Part shown: positions 26,487 to 34,851 of the stretch, piece by piece | Position numbering within the stretch: the stretch's first letter is position 1 | Layout of the letters: every line of letters starts with the position of its first letter | Source: DATAPE01 sp034667525 | GTDB lineage: Bacteria; Actinomycetota; CADDZG01; WHSQ01 | Assembly: GCA_034667525.1 (NCBI GenBank) | Contig: JAXDJO010000003.1 | Span: 124,001 to 188,000 of the forward strand | DNA: 64,000 nucleotides | Direction: 5' to 3' | The notes under the pieces: generated by a model | Database searches by the model: none | What the model saw: only the letters and a program-made list of their open reading frames with translations | What the model was told of the DNA's origin: nothing | Position numbers and translations under genes: made by a program

Positions 26487-27173
26487 ATGGCAGATAGCAC
26501 CCTGCGAGGAGAATCGTCGCGCGGACACATCCTCCTGATCGACGACGAGCAGAGGATCTTGAGTTTCGTAGGGAGGGGGCTCCGCGCCGAGGGTTTCGAA
26601 GTCGACACGGCCATGGATGGTGCAACGGGCTTGCGCGCGGCCCGCGATCATCACTACGACCTCGTGATACTGGACCTGCTGATGCCGGATCTGCACGGGT
26701 CGGCAGTGTTGAGGATGCTCCTCGAAGACAAGCCATCCCAATCCGTCCTCGTGCTTTCAGCGGTGACCGGAACCAGCTCGAAGGTTGAGTGCCTTGACCT
26801 GGGGGCCCAGGATTACCTCGCCAAACCGTTTTCCTTTGAAGAGCTGCTCGCTCGCGTGAAGGCTCGCTTGAGAGCCTCCTCCACCACCACCCTTACTGCT
26901 GGTCGCATCACCCTGGACCTCGAGAGACGAGCCGTCGATCTCGGCTCCGGACTCATACCGCTGGCAGAAAGAGAGTTCTTACTGCTGCGCGAGCTGGTGA
27001 AGGGGGCCGGCACGACGATCTCCAAGGAGCGGCTGTTGTCGGCCGTATGGGGTTATTGGTTCGATCCTCGCTCCAACGTGGTGGATGTGTGCGTTCGAAG
27101 GATCCGCGCCAAGCTCGGCGACAACGTTATCGCTACGGTGCGCGGGGAGGGGTACCGGATCAATGCTGCTTGA
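26487..27173 (+). CDS. OmpR-family response regulator
   Basis: The 228-residue protein has a receiver domain (about 13-125) with the acidic pair D19-D20, phospho-acceptor D63 in L-V-I-L-D-L-L-M-P, and the K of L-A-K-P-F-S, followed by a winged-helix DNA-binding domain (about 130-228) ending V-R-G-E-G-Y-R-I-N. It overlaps the histidine kinase start by 11 nt. Target genes unknown; the cox cluster follows but is on the other strand. Confidence 0.94.
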   Translation: MADSTLRGESSRGHILLIDDEQRILSFVGRGLRAEGFEVDTAMDGATGLRAARDHHYDLVILDLLMPDLHGSAVLRMLLEDKPSQSVLVLSAVTGTSSKVECLDLGAQDYLAKPFSFEELLARVKARLRASSTTTLTAGRITLDLERRAVDLGSGLIPLAEREFLLLRELVKGAGTTISKERLLSAVWGYWFDPRSNVVDVCVRRIRAKLGDNVIATVRGEGYRINAA

Positions 27174-28260
27174 CCGCTTCGAGTGGCCCTCCCGGTGGTC
27201 CGCCGCAGACATCGCATGGGTCGTCTTCGGGCTGGTGAATCTGGTGGCGATGCGTATCTGGGCTCGGTGGGAGACGGTGCCCTTCCACTTCATCTGGGTG
27301 AGCATGACAATCATTTACGGCTTCCGCGTCTGGGGCCGGGCCCAAACCATGTGGACCCTGGCTATCGTCGCAGCAAGCACCGGAATCGTCATCTGGATGG
27401 ACGTTTTACACCACACCCAGCCGCTCGATGAATTGACCGAAGTACCTCTGATGTCGGCGATGTTCTTCGCGATGGTGTGGCATGCGCGCCGCCGCCGCAA
27501 CGCCCTCCAGGAAACCGAACGCGTCTCGAAGAGCAACCTGAGGCTGCTCGAACGAGAGAGAAGGTTCATTCAGGACGCATCGCACGAGCTTCGCACCCCA
27601 ATCACCGTTGCTCTGGGGCATGCCGAGTTGATAAGCCGCACGGCGACCAATCCGACGATCCTGAAAGACTCGGAAGTGGTGGTGGAGGAGTTGATGCGCC
27701 TCCGCAGACTCTCTGAACGACTGCTCATGCTGGCCGCCTCCGAAGACCCTAACTTCCTGAACAAAGCGCCAACAGACATCGAAGAACTGGTGGTAGGAGC
27801 GCAGCGGCGCTGGAGCCACGTCCCCCGACGTTGGTTGTTGGGTCAGTTGGATGAAGCAAAGATCGAATGCGATGCGGAGAGGCTGGCCCTGGCTTTGGAT
27901 GCGCTTATCGAGAACGCAGTCCAACACACCGGTTCGCAGGACACGATCACCCTCAGCGTGACGAGAGGCCTGGACTCGGTGAGCATCGGCGTGCAGGACT
28001 CCGGTGAAGGCATCGAACGCTCACACCTCGAGGAGATCTTCGAACGCTTCGCCCGGGCGGACACCGGCAGGAGCCGAGCGCGCGGCGGAATGGGGCTTGG
28101 CCTGGCTATCGTCTCCGCCGTAGCCCAGGCTCACGGTGGCTCAGTCTCGGTCCGCTCCGAACTGCACAGGGGCACCATTTTTGAGCTGCGCCTTCACGCC
28201 CCTCGGGTGGAGGCGATAAGAGAGGCTTCGCCCCGCGCGTTGCCGCGGGTGACCCTCTGA
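27163..28260 (+). CDS. Sensor histidine kinase
   Basis: The 365-residue product has three to four N-terminal membrane helices (about 18-105) with almost no extracytoplasmic loop, then a HisKA domain with phospho-acceptor His near residue 141 (A-S-H-E-L-R-T-P) and an HATPase domain with N box (L-I-E-N-A-V-Q-H-T), D-S-G-E-G-I and G-M-G-L-G-L-A-I. Lack of a large sensor domain suggests membrane-intrinsic sensing. Coupled to the response regulator by an 11-nt overlap. Confidence 0.93.
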   Translation: MLLDRFEWPSRWSAADIAWVVFGLVNLVAMRIWARWETVPFHFIWVSMTIIYGFRVWGRAQTMWTLAIVAASTGIVIWMDVLHHTQPLDELTEVPLMSAMFFAMVWHARRRRNALQETERVSKSNLRLLERERRFIQDASHELRTPITVALGHAELISRTATNPTILKDSEVVVEELMRLRRLSERLLMLAASEDPNFLNKAPTDIEELVVGAQRRWSHVPRRWLLGQLDEAKIECDAERLALALDALIENAVQHTGSQDTITLSVTRGLDSVSIGVQDSGEGIERSHLEEIFERFARADTGRSRARGGMGLGLAIVSAVAQAHGGSVSVRSELHRGTIFELRLHAPRVEAIREASPRALPRVTL

Positions 28261-28303
28261 ACTGAATGCCATGCCCTCCGGACCAAACTGTCGCCGCTTT
28301 CCC

Positions 28304-28498
28304 CTATCGCAGCATCACCAGGAGGGTCATCACGACGATGGCTGCAATGACGGAGAGGAAGACGAACGCGTGATATTGACTCGGGCTGGGAGCCGGCAGA
28401 TCTGCCGGATTGCAGCGGCGGCACACTGACCGTCCCCACGGGACTGTTGTTCCGCAGCGAACGCAACGGTCGTATATCCGTCTCACCTGAGCCTCCAT
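28304..28498 (-). CDS. Small zinc-ribbon protein with C-terminal membrane helix
   Basis: A 64-residue product from ATG 28498: C-V-R-C then C-R-R-C (two CxxC pairs 12 apart, a likely zinc site), A-P-S-P-S-Q-Y-H-A, and one transmembrane helix (about 42-62) at the C-terminus. It lies just downstream of ctaB on the same strand and could be a small part of the oxidase module, but no function is known to me. Weak ribosome binding site. Confidence 0.65.
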   Translation of the reverse strand: MEAQVRRIYDRCVRCGTTVPWGRSVCRRCNPADLPAPSPSQYHAFVFLSVIAAIVVMTLLVMLR

Positions 28499-28541
28499 AG
28501 TTCGGTGCCTGCCGCCGGGACGCACTGTCTGCTGAAGGTGG

Positions 28542-29438
28542 TCATCGGATAATCAATCGATCAAGTACGGCCGCAGCGAAAACCGCAGCCAGATAGATCA
28601 ACGAGTAGCCGAAGAGGGCTCGGGCCGCAGGACGCCCGGGTTCCTTCCGGAATCGGGCGGTGAGGCGAAGCAGGTTGGCGGATAACGGCACGGTCACCAC
28701 AACATAGACCAACCCGAGGCCCCCCCAAAAAACGGGAAGCAAGCTCACCGCCGAAGTCGCGACCGCGTACACGAGCATGCTTCGAGCCGTCGCGTTCGCC
28801 GAAGCCACGACCGGCATCATCGGTACGTGGGCACGCTCGTAGTCGTCCTTCAGAAGCGTGGCGAGAGCCCAGAAGTGAGGAGGCGTCCAGAAGAAGATGA
28901 TGGCCGCCAGCGCCACCGCCGTGGCGTCGAGATGCCCGGTCGCGGCAGCCCAGCCGACAAGAGGAGGAAAGGAACCGGCAAGTCCTCCTATCACGATGTT
29001 CTGTGGTGACCTCCGTTTCAGCCACAACGTGTACACACCCACGTACCAGATCGTCCCGCTCACGGCGAGCAGCGCCGCCAGGCCATTCGCTACGACCGAG
29101 AGCCATGCCACTGCTATCAGGTTCAGGGTGATCCCCAGCAAGATGGCTGCACGGCCCGAGATCCGGCCCGCCGCGACGGGACGGTCCCGCGTGCGCTCCA
29201 TCAGCTTGTCGAGGTCTCCCTCGAGCGCGCAATTGATGGCGTTCGCTCCGCCCGCGCACAATGCCCCTCCGCCGACGACCGCGAGCAGTGCGGCGGGGTC
29301 GGGATGCCCGCCCGCCCCGATCATGATCCCGGACGCACCAGTGAAAACCAATAATCCGATGATGCGGGGCTTGGTCAGAGCCACATAATCGAGAACGGAA
29401 GCTCGGACGGGGGCAAGAGTCAGGGTTCCGCTGCTCAC
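28542..29438 (-). CDS. ctaB: Protoheme IX farnesyltransferase
   Basis: Converts heme B to heme O for the oxidase. The 298-residue protein has nine hydrophobic helices and the prenyltransferase Asp-rich loop N-C-A-L-E-G-D-L-D-K-L-M-E-R-T. Its start overlaps the ctaG stop by 4 nt. Heme A synthase (ctaA) is not in the window. Confidence 0.95.
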   Translation of the reverse strand: MSSGTLTLAPVRASVLDYVALTKPRIIGLLVFTGASGIMIGAGGHPDPAALLAVVGGGALCAGGANAINCALEGDLDKLMERTRDRPVAAGRISGRAAILLGITLNLIAVAWLSVVANGLAALLAVSGTIWYVGVYTLWLKRRSPQNIVIGGLAGSFPPLVGWAAATGHLDATAVALAAIIFFWTPPHFWALATLLKDDYERAHVPMMPVVASANATARSMLVYAVATSAVSLLPVFWGGLGLVYVVVTVPLSANLLRLTARFRKEPGRPAARALFGYSLIYLAAVFAAAVLDRLIIR

Positions 29439-30328
29439 GGCGCGGTCTCATTTCCTACGACCGGGGTAACGCGCCCGGCGGCAGAGGTAGTAAGACGGGC
29501 GCGCCTCGCGTCGTCCCGGATCGATTCCCTCTCTTCGCGGTTCATCCAGTCGATCAGGACTGCGCCCAACGCAGGCACGATCAGGAACATGCCGGATTCC
29601 CACATAAGAGCTCCCGCCAGGTTCTGGTCCGCCAGGGCGGACTGATGGAGACGCTCGGCGACCGCGGCGTAGTGCGGGTACAGAACATGGGTTGCGTTGT
29701 AGATGCCGAGGCCGGTAAAGGTCATCACCGGCATGATCAAGAACAGATACAACACCCGAGCAGGATGAGAGATCCGCGACGGCACCGGATCCACGCCTGC
29801 TATCGGCCACCAGAAGAGCGTGGCTGAGAAGACAAGCACCAGATGCTCCAGTCCGTGCCAGACATTGCTTCTCAACGTCAGGTCGTAAAAGGCCGGGATG
29901 TGGCTCAGCGGCAGAGCCAGCGCAAAGAAGCCCCACGACACGACGGGATTGGACAACACGCGAACGATCCGGCCATGGAGCAACGGCAGGAGAAGATCCC
30001 GGCGCACACCGGGTGTTGCTCCTTGCAGGGCCAGTGTCACGGGACCGCCCAACACGAAGAGTGGAGCAACGACCAAGGTGAGCAAAAGGTGTTGGATCAT
30101 GTGGACCGAGAAGCTCTGATCGGCGTAGAACCCCAGTGGCGATTCCAACGCCAAGAAGGCAACGACGAGACTCGCCGAGAGAAAGACGACACGGCGAGTC
30201 GGGACGTGCCCCGGGTGAGCGCCACCGCGCACCCGGGCCAGCAACCACCAAAAGGTTGCGGCGATGATCCCCAGCGGAGTCAGCACGAGCGGCTCGAGGG
30301 ACCAGTGCGTCAGAAAGCCCAGGCTCAC
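29435..30328 (-). CDS. ctaG: CtaG-type cytochrome c oxidase assembly protein
   Basis: About 297 residues from GTG 30328, with seven membrane helices and the caa3_CtaG pattern (S-V-H-M-I-Q-H-L-L-L, a later H-G-L-E-H-L-V-L, and H-Q-S in a loop), whose His residues are thought to carry copper to CuB. The start is placed one base after the cox4 stop; an upstream in-frame GTG at 30403 would overlap cox4 by 74 nt. Confidence 0.9.
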   Translation of the reverse strand: MSLGFLTHWSLEPLVLTPLGIIAATFWWLLARVRGGAHPGHVPTRRVVFLSASLVVAFLALESPLGFYADQSFSVHMIQHLLLTLVVAPLFVLGGPVTLALQGATPGVRRDLLLPLLHGRIVRVLSNPVVSWGFFALALPLSHIPAFYDLTLRSNVWHGLEHLVLVFSATLFWWPIAGVDPVPSRISHPARVLYLFLIMPVMTFTGLGIYNATHVLYPHYAAVAERLHQSALADQNLAGALMWESGMFLIVPALGAVLIDWMNREERESIRDDARRARLTTSAAGRVTPVVGNETAP

Positions 30329-30329
30329 C

Positions 30330-30722
30330 TCAATGCTCGTGGCTGGTTTGACCGCGGATGTCGAGGAACCAACCCACCGCTGCAGCAATGAAGAGGACAC
30401 CACCCAAGGGGAGGAGCCAGCGAGTCAACGCGACGCCGAACGCGAGGATGATTGCGGCGATAGAAAAGACAAAGGGCCAGATCGTTGGCCCCACGTGGGC
30501 CATCTCGACTACCGCATCCTCGGCGTCCCCTCGTTCGGCGGCGGCTGCTTTCTCCACCCTCCTGACGGCCGTGCGGACAACGAAGGCGACGTAACCGAAG
30601 GTGAGCGCGGCCACGATAAGGAGTACCCCACCGACAGCTTCGTGTGCAGTGATGGCGTAGATGACTCCCGCGACCAAGATATAGAGACCGATCCTGAACA
30701 TGATCCGGTAAGCCGAACTCAT
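30330..30722 (-). CDS. ctaF: Cytochrome c oxidase subunit IV, actinobacterial type
   Basis: The 130-residue membrane protein has four hydrophobic helices and a central charged stretch (R-R-V-E-K-A-A-A-A-E-R-G), as in actinobacterial CtaF subunits. It lies between coxC and ctaG on the same strand. The assignment rests on length, topology and position more than on a catalytic motif. Confidence 0.8.
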   Translation of the reverse strand: MSSAYRIMFRIGLYILVAGVIYAITAHEAVGGVLLIVAALTFGYVAFVVRTAVRRVEKAAAAERGDAEDAVVEMAHVGPTIWPFVFSIAAIILAFGVALTRWLLPLGGVLFIAAAVGWFLDIRGQTSHEH

Positions 30723-30768
30723 GCGAGCTTCACCCCGCGTGCATCACAGAAAGGGAACGCGCGGCCCC

Positions 30769-31356
30769 TCATCGCATCGTCGCGAGATAGAAGACAGAGA
30801 AGAGGCCGATCCACACGACGTCCACGAAGTGCCAGTAGATAGCTGCCGATTCGACAGGCTCGTGCCGCTCCATGGACAGCTGTCCGGTGCGGGCCTGCAC
30901 GTAGACCATTCCGAGCAGCACGGCCCCCCCGATCACGTGCGCCATATGCAAACCCGTCATCACGTAGAACAAGGAAGGGAACACTCCCTCGCGAATGCCG
31001 AAGTTCAGCTGGGAGTAGTCGTAAGCCTGCAAGACGAGGAAGGCGATCCCCAGAACCAGAGTCAGCTCGAGCCACCGGTTCAGCCGATCCATCCGGCCCC
31101 TTCGAACCGCCGCGACTCCGAGTTGAAGTGTGATGCTGCTGGAGATCAGGAGCGCAGTGAGCACCGCCGGAATTCCGATGTTGGTCTCGATCCCTTTCGG
31201 TGGCCAGCTACTCGCGCCCGAATAGATCGTGAAGTAGGCGCCGAAGAGCGCACCGAAGAACATGGCCTCGGACGCCACGAACAGAACCATCCCCAAGACT
31301 GGGCTGCTGGTGCCTCGGACTGCTCGCTCATCGGTGATGGTTTCGGCGAGGCTCAC
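30769..31356 (-). CDS. ctaE: Cytochrome c oxidase subunit III
   Basis: The 195-residue protein has five hydrophobic helices and the subunit III signatures F-V-A-S-E-A-M-F-F, G-L-H-M-A-H-V-I-G-G and Y-W-H-F-V-D-V-V-W. It is the short five-helix form used by actinobacteria. ATG 31356 overlaps the coxA stop by 4 nt. Confidence 0.95.
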   Translation of the reverse strand: MSLAETITDERAVRGTSSPVLGMVLFVASEAMFFGALFGAYFTIYSGASSWPPKGIETNIGIPAVLTALLISSSITLQLGVAAVRRGRMDRLNRWLELTLVLGIAFLVLQAYDYSQLNFGIREGVFPSLFYVMTGLHMAHVIGGAVLLGMVYVQARTGQLSMERHEPVESAAIYWHFVDVVWIGLFSVFYLATMR

Positions 31357-32987
31357 GACTGACCTCCGGAGGCGAGCTGGGCTTTCCGGGCGTCGTACAC
31401 GGGCCGGTTGGAACGGATCTCCGGCAGTACGTCGAAGTTATGGGGTGGTGGTGGCGAGCTGGTGAACCACTCGAGCGTGTTTCCCTCCCATGGATCGGCC
31501 ACTGCATCCCTCGGCCTGCGCAGGGTGATGATCACGTTGGCCAGGAAGATCAGCATCGAAACGCCGATCAGATAAGCCCCGATCGTGGCAAGCAGGTTGA
31601 GGAACGTCCACCCTCTGTCGGGGGCATAGTCGGCGATACGCCTGGGCATCCCCCGCAGTCCCAAAATATGCATCGGGAAGAACGTCAGGTTGAAGCCGAT
31701 GAGCTGAACCCAGAAATGCCACTGCCCAAGCTTTGCGGACAGGGCCCTTCCGGTCATCTTGGGGAACCAGTAGTACATCCCCGCCATGATCCCGAACACG
31801 GTCCCTCCGAACAGCACGTAATGGATGTGGGCCACAACCCAATACGTGTCGGTGATCGCAAAGTCCATCGCAGGAGATGCAGCCCACACCCCGTCGATAC
31901 CGCCGATGAGAAACATCGCGATGAAGCCCAGGGCGAACAGCATCGGCGGATCCAGCTTGAGGCGCCCCTTGTACAGAGTGGCCAGCCAGTTGAAGAACAA
32001 CACTCCGGTCGGAATCGAAATGAGCTCGGTGGTGATGCTGAAGAACGGAAGCTCCACGGCACCGGTTGCGAACATGTGGTGCGCCCAGACTGTGAAGGAG
32101 AGGGCGGTAATCATGAGGAACGACAGCACAACGCCTCGGTAGCCGAAGAGGGGTTTGCCGCTGAAGACCGGCAGGATCTCGCTGACGATGCCCCACGCTC
32201 CAAGGATCAGCATGTAGACCTCGGGGTGTCCGAAGAACCAAAAGAGGTGTTGCCATAGGAGCACGCTCCCGCCGCGGGTCGGATCGAAGAATGCTGTACC
32301 CAGATGGCGGTCGGCGAATTGCAGGATCAAAGCGGTGGTAAGCGCTGGGATGGCAAGGATGGCAAGCAGTGAGGTAGCCAGCACGCTCCACACGAAGATC
32401 GGTAGCCGGATCATGCTCATCCCCGGCGCTCGCAGGCGCAGGATCGTCACCACGAAGTTGATGGCTCCCAGCAGCGACGAGACGCCGAGAATCAGGAGCC
32501 CGATGATCCATAGGTCTTGTCCGGTACCGCCCTGAAGCGACACGGGCACGTAACTCGTCCAGCCGGCCGCCGCCGCTCCACCTTTCGTAAAGAAGCCGGA
32601 AACGATCGTCAGTCCGCCGACCGGGAGCAACCAGAAAGACAGGGCGTTGATCCGCGGGAATGCCATATCGAGAGCGCCGATATGCAGCGGAACGAAGTAG
32701 TTGCCGAAGCCATTCAGCATCGGGAAGATGAATAAGAAGATCATGATCGTTCCGTGCAGTGTGAATAACTGGTTGTAGGCATGCGGCGGAAAGATCTGGG
32801 TTCCGGGCTGCGCCAGCTCGGTCCTCATCAGCAACGCTAAGACGCCGCCGACCCCGAAGAATGTGAACGAGTTGATGAAGTAGAGGATGCCGATCCGCTT
32901 GTGATCGGTGGTGGTTAGCCATGTCATGAGCCCACTGCGTGGCTCGGGCTGTGGAGTATGTACCTGCGGCGCCTCTGTGATCGCCAT
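31353..32987 (-). CDS. ctaD: Cytochrome c oxidase subunit I
   Basis: The 544-residue catalytic subunit carries heme a ligands H78 and H389, heme a3 ligand H387, CuB ligands H254, H303 and H304, and the cross-link Tyr Y258 in H-P-E-V-Y. D-channel residues D107 and E256 are present. In place of the K-channel Lys, in P-T-G-V-K of relatives, residue 330 is Leu (codon TTG at 32000-31998). Next to coxB (32 nt) and coxC (overlap). Confidence 0.96.
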   Translation of the reverse strand: MAITEAPQVHTPQPEPRSGLMTWLTTTDHKRIGILYFINSFTFFGVGGVLALLMRTELAQPGTQIFPPHAYNQLFTLHGTIMIFLFIFPMLNGFGNYFVPLHIGALDMAFPRINALSFWLLPVGGLTIVSGFFTKGGAAAAGWTSYVPVSLQGGTGQDLWIIGLLILGVSSLLGAINFVVTILRLRAPGMSMIRLPIFVWSVLATSLLAILAIPALTTALILQFADRHLGTAFFDPTRGGSVLLWQHLFWFFGHPEVYMLILGAWGIVSEILPVFSGKPLFGYRGVVLSFLMITALSFTVWAHHMFATGAVELPFFSITTELISIPTGVLFFNWLATLYKGRLKLDPPMLFALGFIAMFLIGGIDGVWAASPAMDFAITDTYWVVAHIHYVLFGGTVFGIMAGMYYWFPKMTGRALSAKLGQWHFWVQLIGFNLTFFPMHILGLRGMPRRIADYAPDRGWTFLNLLATIGAYLIGVSMLIFLANVIITLRRPRDAVADPWEGNTLEWFTSSPPPPHNFDVLPEIRSNRPVYDARKAQLASGGQS

Positions 32988-33019
32988 CTACGGGGTTCCC
33001 GCCTTTCGTCTGTTGTCGC

Positions 33020-34087
33020 TCACTTCACTATCACCACCCCCGACATCGCGGGGCCGTGCACGTCACACTGGAAGTAGTACTTGCCCGCCTTGAGCGCCGG
33101 CCCCGTGAACGTCTGGCTTGTCGGACCGGTCAACCGCGGAGTTCTGAAGAAGTTCTTCTTCCGAGCAGGAGAGTCATAGATCGAGAAGTTGTGTTGGATG
33201 CCGCTGTCCTCGTTCTTGAAGACCAAGTGGAAGGGCGTCTTGGCCTTTACTGCGATGCAGTTGGTGTTCCAGGAGATGTTGTGAGCGGTCATCGTCACCG
33301 TCGATCCCTGCGGAGAGCAATTTGCCTGCAGGGCCGCCTTCTTCTCCTTCGTCACCCACGCGTCGTAGTCCTGCTGACTTACAACTTTGACGATGAAGGT
33401 CATCTTTGAGTGGTAGAGACCACAGAACTCTGCACATTGGCCGTTGAAGGTTCCGATCTGCGTGGGGGTGAAGGTGAAGCTGTTGGTGCGTCCCGGGACC
33501 ACGTCCCGCTTGAATAGGAACTGGGGCACGAAGAACGAATGGATGACGTCCTGGGAGTTGAGCAAGATGTGGACGGGCTGGCCGACCGGAAGCTCCATCA
33601 GCGCCGGTTTAACCAGGGTCTTACCGGTGCTGAAGAAGCCTTCGTTCACGTAGTTGAATGTCCACTCCCACTGGAAGCCCTGCACTTTGATCGTGACGGC
33701 TGCCGGAGGTGAGGCCTGAACCTCGGACAGGGTCCGCTCCCCGAACGGGAACAGAACGGCAACTATCACCGTCGGGATCAAGAAGAAGATCATCAGCACG
33801 CGGGTGCTCCCCTGCGTCTGCGGGGGCTCGCGGCCATCGTCGTCGGCGCGCTTGCGGAAACGGAAGATGAACCAGATGAGCAGCGCTTCGACGATCACGA
33901 ACACCGGCGCTGCCAGGCTGACGATGGTGTTGTAGAGGGTATCCACCGCCTGACCTTGCGTGGTAACCCCCTGCAAAGCACAGCCCGACAGGAACAGGGG
34001 CAGCGCCGAAACGACCGCTATCAGCCGGACCCGTGGTCCGAGGTTGCCACCGCGGCCTGAACGCGGCGCCCCCGAGTTCCTGATCAC
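33020..34087 (-). CDS. ctaC: Cytochrome c oxidase subunit II with C-terminal type-1 copper domain
   Basis: The 355-residue protein has a lipoprotein-like signal (L-S-G-C, Cys36), two membrane helices (about 50-76 and 96-116) and a CuA domain with complete ligands H183, C218, E220, C222, H226 and M229. Instead of ending there or carrying a cytochrome c domain, it continues into a second cupredoxin domain (about 262-355) with H299, C341, H344 and M348, a type-1 copper set. This could take electrons from a copper donor and pass them to CuA. Confidence 0.95.
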   Translation of the reverse strand: MIRNSGAPRSGRGGNLGPRVRLIAVVSALPLFLSGCALQGVTTQGQAVDTLYNTIVSLAAPVFVIVEALLIWFIFRFRKRADDDGREPPQTQGSTRVLMIFFLIPTVIVAVLFPFGERTLSEVQASPPAAVTIKVQGFQWEWTFNYVNEGFFSTGKTLVKPALMELPVGQPVHILLNSQDVIHSFFVPQFLFKRDVVPGRTNSFTFTPTQIGTFNGQCAEFCGLYHSKMTFIVKVVSQQDYDAWVTKEKKAALQANCSPQGSTVTMTAHNISWNTNCIAVKAKTPFHLVFKNEDSGIQHNFSIYDSPARKKNFFRTPRLTGPTSQTFTGPALKAGKYYFQCDVHGPAMSGVVIVK

Positions 34088-34121
34088 CCCCCCACCGAAC
34101 CTGTTCAGTCCGATATCGCCG

Positions 34122-34631
34122 CTACTTGACGGTGAAGGGCCAGATCATGCCGATGGCTACATGCGGCGGTCCGTTCTGACCGCCGTTGGCCTTACCGGTC
34201 TGCCAGCAGGCGATGGCGTAGTTCCCCGGCTGCAGGTCGAAGACCTGGGACTTTGTCGCGCCGGTGAAAACATCGGGGACCTCGCCGAAGTGGAGCCACT
34301 GGTCCTCGGAGGACGGCCCCTTCGCCTTGGCTGCGTCCATCACGTCCTTAATGGTCTTGCCCGACGGGATCCCGATCATCACCATCTCGTGGTTGATCGG
34401 AAAGCTCTCGCGGTTGGTGAAGTCCACTGTGAAGTTGCCCGCCGGCAGGCTGCTCGGCATGCCGTGGAAACGGAATTGCTGCACGTAGACGTTGTAGATC
34501 GGCTGCGATCCCGAGGAGGACGACGAAGAACTAGGGCTCTTCGAACAGGCTCCCAGAACCGCTCCGGCGAGCGTTAGAACAGCGATCAGCCGGATCGAGC
34601 GACTGAGACGCAAAGAGCTGCCGTTCCTCAT
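34122..34631 (-). CDS. Cupredoxin-like lipoprotein
   Basis: The 169-residue product has a lipobox L-G-A-C with Cys29, a Ser-rich tether (32-42), and a beta-rich domain with potential type-1 copper ligands H81 (I-N-H-E-M), C142 (I-A-C-W-Q), H157 (P-P-H-V-A) and M162. It lies 34 nt upstream of ctaC on the same strand, so it is probably the membrane-anchored electron donor to the oxidase, or a copper chaperone. The full ligand set favours electron transfer. Confidence 0.8.
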   Translation of the reverse strand: MRNGSSLRLSRSIRLIAVLTLAGAVLGACSKSPSSSSSSSGSQPIYNVYVQQFRFHGMPSSLPAGNFTVDFTNRESFPINHEMVMIGIPSGKTIKDVMDAAKAKGPSSEDQWLHFGEVPDVFTGATKSQVFDLQPGNYAIACWQTGKANGGQNGPPHVAIGMIWPFTVK

Positions 34632-34651
34632 TGGCTTCCCCCAATTCCAGG

Positions 34652-34676
34652 GGCTCGCAAGCTTGCTCTGCGAGCC
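34652..34676 (-). promoter_or_regulatory. Hairpin in the leader of the oxidase operon
   Basis: GGCTCGCA (34652-34659) pairs with TGCGAGCC (34669-34676) and encloses a competing palindrome GCAAGCTTGC. It sits about 20 nt upstream of the cupredoxin lipoprotein ATG, ahead of its GGGGGAAG. The two mutually exclusive stems could be an attenuator or copper-linked leader, or the terminator of copCD. The remainder of 34677-34851 shows a further GTTATGG/CCATAAC pairing but nothing I can name. Confidence 0.35.
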
Positions 34677-34851
34677 GGTTATGGCGTGGAGTTTGAGGCC
34701 CCATAACGGTGGAAAGCAACCAGATTACAGGCCTGTCATGTTTCTCAGCTCGCTCACCACCATTTACCAGGGGATTCACAAGGTCTGGATTACGACGCCG
34801 TCATGTCCGGAGAGGTCGTCTAGCACCAACATGGGCCCTTCCGAGCAGGAT

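Noticed and set aside
31438..32922. 494-codon alternative-frame ORF within coxA
   Set aside because: The coxA frame has every metal ligand. The other frame is a compositional shadow.
31353..32987. Apparent loss of the Mg-site His next to the heme ligands of CoxA (T-D-T-Y instead of H-D-T-Y)
   Set aside because: Actinobacterial CoxA, such as that of M. tuberculosis, also has V-T-D-S-Y here, so this is normal for the clade.
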